A stretch of 64,000 nt of DNA. Origin: Thiodiazotropha sp040506975 (GTDB lineage: Bacteria > Pseudomonadota > Gammaproteobacteria > Chromatiales > Chromatiaceae). Location: positions 3,906,001-3,970,000 of the forward strand of contig OZ242974.1 in the NCBI GenBank assembly GCA_965211775.1. Direction: 5' to 3'. This document shows positions 19,114 to 27,626 of this stretch, piece by piece. The notes under the pieces are model-generated. The model worked only from the letters and a program-made list of their open reading frames with translations. It did no database searches and was not told where the DNA came from. The position numbers and the translations under genes were made by a program. Position 1 is the first letter of the stretch; the number at the start of each line of letters is the position of its first letter.

Positions 19114-20142
19114 CCTGATTACTCATGAGGCTCAGCTATTGAGCCTGTGGTGCAAGCATAATGGAACCTACTGAATAAAAGAGGATTTCATCATGCCGAG
19201 AAATACTATTCAATTTCAAAAAGGTCTTGGTTTGCACGATTTTCTGGAACAATATGGGACCGAGGATCAGTGTCGACAGGCATTGTATGATTTGCGCTGG
19301 CCGACGGGCTATGTCTGCCCTGAGTGCGGCAACACAACAGGCTGTGAACTCAAAAAGCGTCAGATATATCAATGTCACAAGTGCCATCACCAGACTTCCC
19401 TGACCGCCGGCAGCATCTTCCATGGCACCAAGCTGCCGCTGAGAACGTGGTTTCTTGCGATCTATCTGTTGACCCAACGCAAGAAAAGTATCTCGGCGCT
19501 GCAACTTTCCCGCGAAATCGGGGTGAACTACAATACGGCCTGGCGACTCAAGCATAAGTTGATGCAGGTGATGATGGAACGTGAGCGTGGAAAAAAACTG
19601 GCCGGTCGCATCGAATTGGATGATGCTTATCTCGGAGGCGAGCAAGCCGGTAAGCGTGGTCGTGGGTCGCGCAACAAAATCCCTTTCGTAGCTGCTGTTG
19701 AGACGACGCGGGACGGCAGGCCCATGAAAATTCAACTGCGTCGTGTAAGGGGCTTCCGCAAACGTGAAATCGCCCGCTACGCCCGCTCCTGCTTGATGCC
19801 TGGCAGCGAAGTCTTTACCGATGGGCTTTGGTGCTTTAGTGGCGTGACAACCGCTGATTGCCATCATAACCCCATGGTGACGGGTGGTGGGCGCCAAAGT
19901 GTCCAGTATTCGTGCTTCAAATGGGTAAACACGATGTTGGGTAATGTCAAAAACAGTCTGTTGGGTACTTTTCATGCGATTCGAGATAAACATGTGTCGC
20001 GTTATCTTGCTGAGTTCGAATATCGGTTTAACCGCCGTTTCGATTTACCCGCCATGATTGAACGATTGCTTTTTGCCGCTCTTCGCACTCCACCTATGCC
20101 ATATCGCCTCTTGAGAATGGCTGAGGTTTAGGGGTAATCAGG
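19114..20142 (+). mobile_element. IS1595-family element, copy 2
   Basis: The complete 1029-bp element has ends CCTGATTACTCATGAGGCTC and, inverted, CCTGATTACCCCTAAACCTC. An 8-bp duplication AAATTCTA flanks it (19106-19113 and 20143-20150), as is usual for the IS1595 family. It interrupts the lipoprotein gene a few codons before its stop. Confidence 0.94.
19193..20131 (+). CDS. IS1595-family (ISXO2-like) transposase
   Basis: This 312-residue transposase has an N-terminal zinc ribbon (CPECG ... CHKCH), a helix-turn-helix (SALQLSREIGVNYNTAWRLK) and an ISXO2-like DDE domain beginning at IELDDAYLGG. The ATG at 19193 is preceded by AGAGGA. The frame is full length and matches the one at 44554-45492 almost exactly. 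Confidence 0.93.
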   Translation: MPRNTIQFQKGLGLHDFLEQYGTEDQCRQALYDLRWPTGYVCPECGNTTGCELKKRQIYQCHKCHHQTSLTAGSIFHGTKLPLRTWFLAIYLLTQRKKSISALQLSREIGVNYNTAWRLKHKLMQVMMERERGKKLAGRIELDDAYLGGEQAGKRGRGSRNKIPFVAAVETTRDGRPMKIQLRRVRGFRKREIARYARSCLMPGSEVFTDGLWCFSGVTTADCHHNPMVTGGGRQSVQYSCFKWVNTMLGNVKNSLLGTFHAIRDKHVSRYLAEFEYRFNRRFDLPAMIERLLFAALRTPPMPYRLLRMAEV

Positions 20143-20325
20143 AAATTCTATGTCAGGTAGTCCCGGGGTAACAGGCCGGTTCTTTCACGGCATATGTAGG
20201 TGATCTTCACACCATCTCCTTCACCCTATCGACAGACCAGACCTCCGCATCGACTGTCTTCGCAATAAAACGCTTGAAGTCCATTGCCTGACGTCGCGAA
20301 TGAACCGGTCATGAATAGTGAATAG

Positions 20326-21045
20326 TCAGTTAAATTTGACTTGTCTATCTGGGCGGTCATTCCTGGTAATATACTCAAGCACATCCTCCATTAAGCTATT
20401 TATCGTTCTGTATTGTGCTTGAGGCATGGACAGTATCTCCGTTGCCGTTTGAATATACTCACCTTCAACCAATTCATCACGGCAATTCTCAACAATCGCC
20501 TGAGCTGAAGCCGGGGTTGTTTCCAGGTGAAACTGGAGTCCGATAACATGCTTTCCTATCTGGTATGCCTGATTTTTACAGGCCGCGCTTTCTGCAATTC
20601 GGATCGCCCCCAAGGGCAAATTGAAGGTTTCTCCATGCCAGTGAAAAACATCTGTTTCCTCTGGAAACTGAAATACTGACGGGTTGTCCGAACCTGCCGC
20701 GCGGATTGGAATCCAGCCTATCTCCTTCACTGAATTTGAAAAGACTTCCGCATCCAATGAGCATGCTATCAGTTGCGCCCCCAGGCAAATACCCAATACA
20801 AGTTTACCGGACTCAATAACTTTTTTTATGAACTCCTTTTCCCCGACCAACCAGGGAAAGTCCTGATCATCATTGACACTCATCGGTCCGCCCATAATCA
20901 CGAGCAAGTCAATACGCTCAATCCCGGGTAATTCCTCTGATTCATATAGCCTGGTACTGGTAATCTCATAACCGGCGTGTTTTAACCAGTTTTCGATACT
21001 GCCCAGACCTTCAAATGGCACATGTTGTAAATAGTGGGCGCGCAT
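20326..21045 (-). CDS. Class I glutamine amidotransferase-like protein
   Basis: This 239-residue cytoplasmic protein has the GATase-1 triad: nucleophile Cys in GICLGAQL (about residue 95) and the His/Glu pair in LQFHLET (about 178-184). Stand-alone members of this group are often labelled GMP-synthase-like or gamma-glutamyl hydrolases. The partner synthase domain is absent, so the acceptor is unknown. The start ATG at 21045 follows AAGGAA at good spacing. Confidence 0.8.
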   Translation of the reverse strand: MRAHYLQHVPFEGLGSIENWLKHAGYEITSTRLYESEELPGIERIDLLVIMGGPMSVNDDQDFPWLVGEKEFIKKVIESGKLVLGICLGAQLIACSLDAEVFSNSVKEIGWIPIRAAGSDNPSVFQFPEETDVFHWHGETFNLPLGAIRIAESAACKNQAYQIGKHVIGLQFHLETTPASAQAIVENCRDELVEGEYIQTATEILSMPQAQYRTINSLMEDVLEYITRNDRPDRQVKFN

Positions 21046-21217
21046 TAATGTTCCTTAGCTATATAGTAAAATCTTGCATTCCGTAATCTGTATTGAATTA
21101 GACCAAAGAGCTTGCATCGAGATATACATCATGAATACTGAATGCATATTACCAATACACAGAGTCCGTTTTAATCAGATTATCTGCCCTACAGAACCCT
21201 GCCCTGCATACAGGCTG

Positions 21218-21472
21218 TTAGGGCCTGTTAACACTAATCCAATACACCCTGCTGGGGCTGTTTTTGTGCCCAGCAAGGCAGAATGAGCGTGGTTTATGCT
21301 ACATGAGCGAATGATAACGCAACTGGGGGCAAAAACAGCCCCAGCCCTTCGGGTTGCGCCCCGAAGGAAGTGCCCTTGGGGTGCGCCCGAAGGAAGTGCC
21401 CTTGGGGTACGCCTTGATTGGCGCTTTTTCAGGCACAACAGGGTGTATTGGATTAGTGTTAACAGGCCCTAA
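21218..21472. repeat. Repeat element E4, complete MITE-like copy
   Basis: The 255-bp element has both inverted termini (TTAGGGCCTGTTAACACTAA and complement), the inner AAAAACAGCCCC/GGGGCTGTTTTT stem, and two tandem hairpin units with CCGAAGGAAGTGCCCTTGGG cores. Its right terminus overlaps the end of the SugE gene and supplies that gene's TAG. Confidence 0.88.
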
Positions 21473-21786
21473 GATGAGACCACTTTAAGCCCCACTATAC
21501 CCGACACAATGAAGAGTAATGATACTATTCTCAGCATATCTCTTGATTCACCGAGCAAAACCATACCCAACACAGCCACTCCTACTGCACCAATCCCCGT
21601 CCAGACTGCATATGCTGTACCCACTGGTATAGTCTTCATTGCAAGCGACAGCAGCCAAAAACTAATGGCCATTGCAAAGATTGTAAGCAATGAAGGAACA
21701 GGCTTTGTAAACCCTGCGGTATACTTGAGACCAATTGCCCATCCGCATTCGAACAATCCGGCCACGATCAGATATATCCACGCCAT
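21469..21786 (-). CDS. sugE: SMR-family guanidinium-type exporter
   Basis: This 105-residue inner-membrane protein has four hydrophobic helices. The N-terminus (AWIYLIVAGLFECGWAIGLK) carries the essential Glu of helix 1 in the G-L-F-E context typical of SugE/Gdx, rather than the drug-exporting EmrE branch. The start is the ATG at 21786, which gives the normal family length; in-frame ATGs upstream at 21795 and 21882 would add extra residues. The stop TAG falls within the terminal repeat of E4. No guanidine riboswitch was recognised upstream. Confidence 0.82.
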   Translation of the reverse strand: MAWIYLIVAGLFECGWAIGLKYTAGFTKPVPSLLTIFAMAISFWLLSLAMKTIPVGTAYAVWTGIGAVGVAVLGMVLLGESRDMLRIVSLLFIVSGIVGLKVVSS

Positions 21787-21967
21787 TTTTATACCCATTA
21801 CTATTTTTTTATACTCGTAATGCCTTGTAACACAGGTCTGCCTGAGAGCAATGCATGCAGATTCGATGAATGCATTGATCATGTGTCATGTTCGAAAAAA
21901 GAAACAAATGAATCAGAATCTGTTTTGACTGTTTGATCGTTTTGCAGATTATTTTATTTCTATAAAA

Positions 21968-22330
21968 TCAATACTCATACTCCTCAACAATGAATGCTGT
22001 AGAGTTTGAATGATCGATGAAATTTCTCTCATCATCCAGCAAAGCAGCACCTAATTTCTGCCCCTCGGGCGAACTCATTCCTTCGATGAGCGCCTTTTCC
22101 GATTCAAGCCACACTTCAGCAATGCCGTCATATTCAGGCATCATCCCTCTTGATGTTCTGAGAACCTCATTCAATGGCGTATCCAATACTTGTGATTGTA
22201 CCTATTTTTTTGCGCCCATTGCATCAGTATTACTCATAAAGAGGGGTCCATGCTTATTCATCCTATAAACCTTGAAATCTACCCGCGTCATATCGGGATA
22301 CCGTGTTAAACGCATAACAAATTTAATCAT
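21968..22330 (-). pseudogene. EthD-family protein with an in-frame amber codon
   Basis: The frame opens at ATG 22330 after GGAGTGAAGAAAG, reads IKFVMRLTR..., and meets TAG (22204-22202) at codon 43. It then continues in the same frame (VQSQVLDTPLNE ... STAFIVEEYEY) to the stop at 21968, 120 codons in all. Both halves fit one EthD-domain protein (dimeric alpha/beta-barrel, about 110-120 residues). The amber replaces what looks like a Tyr codon. TAG ends many other genes here, so this is a nonsense mutation rather than recoding. A TTG at 22186 could only give a truncated product. Confidence 0.75.
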
Positions 22331-22457
22331 CTTTCTTCACTCCTTGGATAGAATTCAGTATGTTGCCCGGATCTCGCTTAACTGATAAAAATATGCAATG
22401 CGTTTTTTGCTTCGTTACCACACACATGTCAGGTACCATACATTTACTGTTCTATCA

Positions 22458-22910
22458 ATGACACACTTGCGAAAACTGATACTTATTCTATCTATTTTCT
22501 TGACCTGTCATGCAGGCAAGAGTGCCGTCGCTGACACCTTGGACCATGCCCTCACTCCTACCTATGAAGTATGGCCAATCGGTTGGGTCCGCAAGTTTGA
22601 AGGCACAACGGTGATTGAAGTGGATGAGGCGTACCTACCGGCACTTCTGGGTCTTGACCGGTTCGACGCCATCTGGGTGCTCTACTGGTTTGATCGCAAC
22701 GACACGCCCAGGCAGCGCAAGATTCTGCAGGTACATCCCAAAGGCGACCCGGACAACCCATTGCGTGGCGTGTTCGCCACCCAGGCACCGGTCAGGCCTA
22801 ACCTGATTGCTTTGAGCCGATGCCGCATCCTGTCAATCCAAGGTAACCGGATCGAGATCGATGGTATCGACGCCTTTCCGGATACCCCGGTGCTCGACAT
22901 CAAGCCCTAG
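22458..22910 (+). CDS. TrmO/YaeB-like domain protein with a signal peptide
   Basis: This is about 150 residues from ATG 22458 (an ATG at 22398 would add 20 more). After a hydrophobic leader (LILILSIFLTCHAGKSAVA, cleavage after VA-D) comes a compact TrmO-type beta-barrel: PIGWV, LGLDRFDAIWVLYWFDR, then PLRGVFATQAPVRPN with the conserved R-x-x-x-F-A-T-x-x-x-x-R-P-N signature, and DGIDAFPDTPVLDIKP. Cytoplasmic TrmO methylates t6A37 in tRNA with S-adenosylmethionine; export would rule that out. It may bind another ligand in the periplasm. The domain call is strong and the leader is clear by eye, but localisation is inferred. Confidence 0.72.
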   Translation: MTHLRKLILILSIFLTCHAGKSAVADTLDHALTPTYEVWPIGWVRKFEGTTVIEVDEAYLPALLGLDRFDAIWVLYWFDRNDTPRQRKILQVHPKGDPDNPLRGVFATQAPVRPNLIALSRCRILSIQGNRIEIDGIDAFPDTPVLDIKP

Positions 22911-23256
22911 TCGTAGAATATCCCGGACAAGGCCGACAAATGTCATTGCGCGATCAAGGGGAAATCTGGTCTATTGCGGGGTGATGCTGTAAGGTATCGT
23001 CTGGCATGGTGACTTTCGTCTCTATTAATAGTCGGGATCGTTATTTTTAATCCGTACTTATGCCATACCCTTATGCATTACTTTCACTAATCACATCTGA
23101 ATAATGTGACGATCGATTTATTCATAATGGGTGGAACTTGACTCTGAAATCAAAGTCATCTCTCATGTCGCCGAACAAATCCCGGGCAGACTTTATGAGA
23201 TTTATACTCACATTTATGTATTGGGCACCCAGTGAATCGCGCATGGATGTAACCTT
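22911..23256. other. Upstream region of the RND operon
   Basis: There are 346 bases before the RND adaptor start. It should contain the operon promoter, but no convincing -35/-10 pair or operator palindrome was identified and no gene is seen. Confidence 0.4.
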
Positions 23257-24381
23257 ATGTTAAAGAAACTGGTTTTCACGTTGATAGGTCTGGCCATCCT
23301 GATTGGCGTACCGACCCTTATCAAGTTGAAACAATTCGAAACCATGGGTGCGGCACAGATGGAGATGCCCCCCGAGACGGTAACCTCAGATCAGGTCCGC
23401 AGCCAGCGTTGGCCTAACACGGTGAGTGCAACCGGTTCGATGGTCGCGGTTCAGGGGGTAATCGTCACCGCCGAACTGGGCGGCAAGATCGAAGAGATCG
23501 CCTTCGAATCGGGTGATCGAGTCAAGCAGGACGATCTGCTGGTCCGTATCGACGTCTCCGCAGAGCGGGCACAGCTCCGCTCAGCTGAGGCTGCAGCCAA
23601 ACTGGCGCGTATCAACCTGGATCGTAGCCGGGATCTGCGCGCCAACAAGACCGTCTCTCAGGCCGATCTCGATACCGCCGAGGCCAACTTCAAGCAGGCC
23701 ACCGCCCAGGTTGACAATGTGCGCGCCACCATTGCCAAAAAGACGCTGCGCGCCCCCTTTGCCGGTCAGCTGGGACTGCGCCAGGTCAATCTGGGACAGA
23801 TCGTCGAGCAGGGCACGCCTGTTGTGACCTTGCAAACCGTCGATCCGATCTATGTTGACTTCTCATTGCCTCAGCAGCAATTCTCCATCCTGAAACCCGG
23901 CACCGAGGTACAGGTGACAACCGATGCGGCCCCCGAAAAGGTCTTCAACGGCAGGATCATCGCCGTGAATCCCGAGATCGATCAAATGACACGCAGCGTG
24001 CGCGTCAGGGCAACCCTGTCCAATCAGAGCGAACTGCTGCGTCCAGGCATGTTTGCCAACGTGGAGGTGATGCTGTCGGATGATGAGGAAGTGCTCGCCA
24101 TCCCCGCCACCGCGGTGCTCTATGCACCCTACGGCGATACCGTATTTGTCATCGACGAGCTCGAGGATGAAAAGAGCGGTGAAAAACAGCTCGTGCTGCG
24201 TCAGCAGGTGATTCGCCTTGGCGCCACCCGGGGCGATTTCGTTGCCGTGGTGACGGGGCTCGAGGAGGAGGAAAAGGTGGTCACCAGCGGTGTCTTCAAG
24301 CTGCGGCCGAAGATGGCGGTAATCGTCGACAACACCCTGGCGCCCGAAGCGAAGATGGAGCCCACCCCCGAGAATGAGTAA
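23257..24381 (+). CDS. RND efflux periplasmic adaptor
   Basis: This 374-residue membrane-fusion protein has an N-terminal membrane anchor (residues 3-22), a lipoyl domain (ELGGKIEEIAFESGDRVKQDD, split around a coiled-coil hairpin at about 95-150, returning at LRAPFAGQLGLRQVNLGQIVEQG), a beta-barrel and a membrane-proximal domain (PATAVLYAPYGDTVFVI). It would join the pump encoded 54 bases downstream to an outer-membrane channel, for which no gene is present here. Confidence 0.9.
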   Translation: MLKKLVFTLIGLAILIGVPTLIKLKQFETMGAAQMEMPPETVTSDQVRSQRWPNTVSATGSMVAVQGVIVTAELGGKIEEIAFESGDRVKQDDLLVRIDVSAERAQLRSAEAAAKLARINLDRSRDLRANKTVSQADLDTAEANFKQATAQVDNVRATIAKKTLRAPFAGQLGLRQVNLGQIVEQGTPVVTLQTVDPIYVDFSLPQQQFSILKPGTEVQVTTDAAPEKVFNGRIIAVNPEIDQMTRSVRVRATLSNQSELLRPGMFANVEVMLSDDEEVLAIPATAVLYAPYGDTVFVIDELEDEKSGEKQLVLRQQVIRLGATRGDFVAVVTGLEEEEKVVTSGVFKLRPKMAVIVDNTLAPEAKMEPTPENE

Positions 24382-24435
24382 ATCCATCCAACGCTATGAC
24401 GATGCGCCGTAAAACTTTGAGCAAGGAACTTTGAT

Positions 24436-27400
24436 ATGGCAAGGATGAAGGCCTTTACCGATCTGTTCATCCAGCGGCCGGTGGTTGCGATCGTGCTCAA
24501 TCTGTTGATCGTCATAGCCGGTTTTCAGGCCTGGAACAGTCTCAACATCCGGCAATATCCGCGCAGCGACAACGCCACGGTCAATATCTCCACCGTCTAT
24601 GTTGGCGCCAGCGCGGAGCTGGTGCGCGGTTTCATCACCACCCCGCTGGAGCAGGCCATCGCTTCGGCCGACGGTATCGACTATATCGAATCGAAAAGCC
24701 TTCAGGGCTTCTCCATGATCAACGCCCGCCTGAAGCTCAACTACGAGCCTACCAAGGCCCTGGCGGAGATTACCGCCAAGGTGAACCAGGTACGCAACGA
24801 ACTGCCAGCCGAGGCCCAGGTGCCTGCGATCTCGGTGCAGTCGGCCGATTCGGAGTTCGCCGCAGCCTATATCAGCTTCGCTTCCGATATCCTTTCCCAA
24901 GCCGAGATCACCGACTATCTGATCCGTGTCATACAACCACGCCTGGCCGCCGTCGCGGGGGTACAGCGCGCCGAGATATTCGGCGCCCGCACCTTCGCCA
25001 TGCGCATCTGGCTGAAACCGGACAAGATGGCCGCCTACCACGTCAGCCCGGCACAGGTGCGCCAGGCACTGGCCGCCAACAATTTTCTTGCCGCCGTCGG
25101 CAGCACCAAGGGTTCTCTGGTCCAGGTCACCCTGACGGCCAACACGGATCTTCACACGGTGGAAGAGTTCGAACACCTGGTGATCCGGCAGCAGGACGAC
25201 GCCATTGTTCGCCTGAAGGATATCGCCGAGGTCACCCTCGGTGCCGAAGATTACGACACCACGGTCAGCTACCTGGGCCAGACCGCCGTCTTCATGGGCA
25301 TCTTTCCCCTGCCCACCGCCAACACCATCGATGTCATCAAACGGGTGCGCACGGAGATCGATGCCATATCCCGCGACCTGCCGACTGGCCTCGAGGTGGA
25401 GCTCGGCTACGACGCCTCTGAATATATCGCCAATGCCATCACCGAGGTCACCAAGACCCTGGGCGACACCCTGATGATCGTCATCGTTGTCATCTTCCTC
25501 TTCATGGGCTCGATGCGTTCCGCCCTGGTGCCGATGTTCGCGATACCGGTTTCGCTGATCGGCAGCATCTTTCTGATGCAGATTTTCGGCTTCTCCCTCA
25601 ACCTGCTCACCCTGCTGGCCATCGTACTCTCCGTCGGCCTGGTGGTGGACGACGCCATAGTCATGGTGGAAAACATCGAGCGCCATCTGCGGGAGGGTCG
25701 CAGTAAACGGGAGGCGGCCCTGCTCGGCGCACGCGAGCTGGTGGGACCCGTCATCGCCATGACCATCACCCTGGCGGCGGTCTATATACCGATTGCCATG
25801 CAGGGGGGGCTTACCGGCGCTCTGTTTCGCGAGTTCGCCCTTACCCTGGCCGGCACCGTCACCATCTCCGGCTTCGTCGCACTGACTCTTTCGCCGATGA
25901 TGTCCTCCCACATGCTGCGTAGTGCCGCGGACGAGGAGAAGGGTTTCACCGGTTGGGTCAATCACCACTTCGATCGCATGCGACTGGCCTACGGCCGACT
26001 GATCGACAACACCCTGGACGCCCGCCCCTTCGTCTATGTGATATGGCTCGCTGTCGCCGCGGCGGCCTTTCCCCTCTACAACATGTCGCCCAAGGAGCTG
26101 GCGCCCGGCGAGGATCAGAGTGTTATCTTCGGCGTGATCAACGCATCGGCCAACGCCACAGCCAATCAGAAGGAGTTTTACGGCAAGGCCGTCGAGCAGG
26201 CTTTCCTGAGTACGGAGGAGGTGGATCTCACCTTTCAGATCCTGCTCGCCCCCTCGGTCGGCGCCCTCTACGATACCGACGGCTTCTCCGGCATGGTGGT
26301 CAAGCCATGGCACAATCCACGTGAGCGCACTGTCTTCGAGATCATACCCGAGATTCAGGCCAAGCTGTCGCAGATCCCGGGCTTCCAGATCTTCGCCACC
26401 ACACCCCCCGCCCTGCCTGGCGGCAGCAACTTCCCCGTCGAGTTCATCATCGCTTCCACCGGGGACGCCAAGCGGCTGCTCGACTTCGCCCAACAGATAC
26501 AGGGCAAGGCTGCGGAAAGCGGGATGTTCCACTTTCCACCCCTGATCGACCTCAAATACGATCAGCCCCAGGCCCAGGTGGTATTGGACCGTGACAAGAT
26601 CGGCGCCCTCGGGCTCGATCTGAATCAGGTCGGCAACGACATGGCCGCCGCCCTGGGTGGCGACTACGTCAACCGTTTCAATATCGCGGGGCGCAGTTAT
26701 AAGGTGATTCCGCAGATCGAGCGCGCCCAGCGGCTCAATCCGGAACAGCTTACCGAGATCTATATCAACGGCCCGCAAGGCGAACTGATCCCGCTGAGCA
26801 GCGTGGCACGCATCGAAAACAGTACGGTGCCCCGCTCCCTCAACCGCTTCCAGCAGCTCAACTCGGTGAAGCTCTCAGGCATGACCAATCGTACGCTCGA
26901 CGAAGCCCTCAGCGTGCTGGAAGAGGCGGCGCGGGAGATCCTGCCGCCCGGCTACACCATCGACTACACCGGTGAGTCGCGCCAACTGCGCCATGAGGGC
27001 AACAAGTTCCTGCCCGCCTTTTCCCTGGCCATCGTGATGATCTTCATGGCGCTGGCGGTGCAGTTCAACTCATTCCGCGACCCGCTGATCATCCTCCTGG
27101 GTTCAGTGCCGCTGGCGATGTTCGGCGCCCTGATCTTCACCTTCCTGAAGATGCCCAATCCCAACATGCCCTTCTGGACCAGCAGCTGGACCACTACTCT
27201 CAATATCTATGCCCAGGTCGGACTGGTGACCCTGGTCGGCCTGATCGCGAAGAACGGCATCCTCATCGTCGAATTCGCCAACAAACTGCAGGAAAGAGGT
27301 CTATCAAAGATAGACGCCGTGCGTGAGGCGGCCATGACCCGTCTGCGCCCGGTATTGATGACGACCGTGGCGACGGTTGCCGGTCACTTTCCCCTGATCC

Positions 27401-27603
27401 TGGTAACCGGCGCCAGCGCCGCAGCACGCAACTCCATCGGCCTGGTACTGGTCGGCGGCATGGCCATCGGTACGCTATTCACCCTTTTCGTGCTGCCGTC
27501 GATCTACGTCCTGCTGGCAAAGGAGCATGCGAACGTAGCGTCTGATGAGAAGCCGGCCGGTGAAGCAGCGGCTAATGCAGAGCCAGTACTCAGTGGCAAC
27601 TAA
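24436..27603 (+). CDS. RND (HAE1-family) efflux pump
   Basis: This 1055-residue inner-membrane transporter has twelve membrane segments and two large periplasmic loops, the normal RND size. The proton-relay Asp pair in segment 4 is present (GLVVDDAIVMVENIERH, about residues 400-416). The start ATG follows AAGGAA. With the adaptor it forms a two-gene operon for proton-driven export, probably of hydrophobic compounds; the substrate is unknown. It ends five bases before repeat E5. Confidence 0.93.
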   Translation: MARMKAFTDLFIQRPVVAIVLNLLIVIAGFQAWNSLNIRQYPRSDNATVNISTVYVGASAELVRGFITTPLEQAIASADGIDYIESKSLQGFSMINARLKLNYEPTKALAEITAKVNQVRNELPAEAQVPAISVQSADSEFAAAYISFASDILSQAEITDYLIRVIQPRLAAVAGVQRAEIFGARTFAMRIWLKPDKMAAYHVSPAQVRQALAANNFLAAVGSTKGSLVQVTLTANTDLHTVEEFEHLVIRQQDDAIVRLKDIAEVTLGAEDYDTTVSYLGQTAVFMGIFPLPTANTIDVIKRVRTEIDAISRDLPTGLEVELGYDASEYIANAITEVTKTLGDTLMIVIVVIFLFMGSMRSALVPMFAIPVSLIGSIFLMQIFGFSLNLLTLLAIVLSVGLVVDDAIVMVENIERHLREGRSKREAALLGARELVGPVIAMTITLAAVYIPIAMQGGLTGALFREFALTLAGTVTISGFVALTLSPMMSSHMLRSAADEEKGFTGWVNHHFDRMRLAYGRLIDNTLDARPFVYVIWLAVAAAAFPLYNMSPKELAPGEDQSVIFGVINASANATANQKEFYGKAVEQAFLSTEEVDLTFQILLAPSVGALYDTDGFSGMVVKPWHNPRERTVFEIIPEIQAKLSQIPGFQIFATTPPALPGGSNFPVEFIIASTGDAKRLLDFAQQIQGKAAESGMFHFPPLIDLKYDQPQAQVVLDRDKIGALGLDLNQVGNDMAAALGGDYVNRFNIAGRSYKVIPQIERAQRLNPEQLTEIYINGPQGELIPLSSVARIENSTVPRSLNRFQQLNSVKLSGMTNRTLDEALSVLEEAAREILPPGYTIDYTGESRQLRHEGNKFLPAFSLAIVMIFMALAVQFNSFRDPLIILLGSVPLAMFGALIFTFLKMPNPNMPFWTSSWTTTLNIYAQVGLVTLVGLIAKNGILIVEFANKLQERGLSKIDAVREAAMTRLRPVLMTTVATVAGHFPLILVTGASAAARNSIGLVLVGGMAIGTLFTLFVLPSIYVLLAKEHANVASDEKPAGEAAANAEPVLSGN

Positions 27604-27626
27604 GTTCTAGGACCTGTTAACACTAA

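Larger units (their letters stand above)
16409..20160 (+). pseudogene. Lipoprotein with M23-like domain, split by IS1380 and IS1595
   Basis: Three exact pieces rejoin into one open frame: 16409-17158, 18731-19113 and 20151-20160. Removing each IS together with one copy of its duplication (TTAT; AAATTCTA) restores about 380 residues ending in KFYVR and TAG. The N-terminus is a lipoprotein signal (hydrophobic LCLILLIGC lipobox, then a run of glycines). The first half (about residues 60-180 of the restored protein) resembles the LytM/M23 peptidase fold (SPADGTVSSV, YRLVVDHSD, AGEILG) but lacks an obvious zinc His/Asp set. The second half is unrecognised. An ATG at 16376 would extend the N-terminus by 11 residues. 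As it stands the gene is inactive. Confidence 0.85.

Noticed and set aside
19136..19993. 285-residue frame opposite the IS1595 transposase (also at 44692-45549 and 31-399)
   Set aside because: It repeats wherever the IS does and is antisense to an intact transposase with recognised domains; there is no independent start signal.
24394..26778. Minus-strand 794-residue open frame
   Set aside because: It lies opposite the RND pump gene. Its His/Gly/Asp-rich composition is what the reverse strand of a GC-biased coding gene gives.
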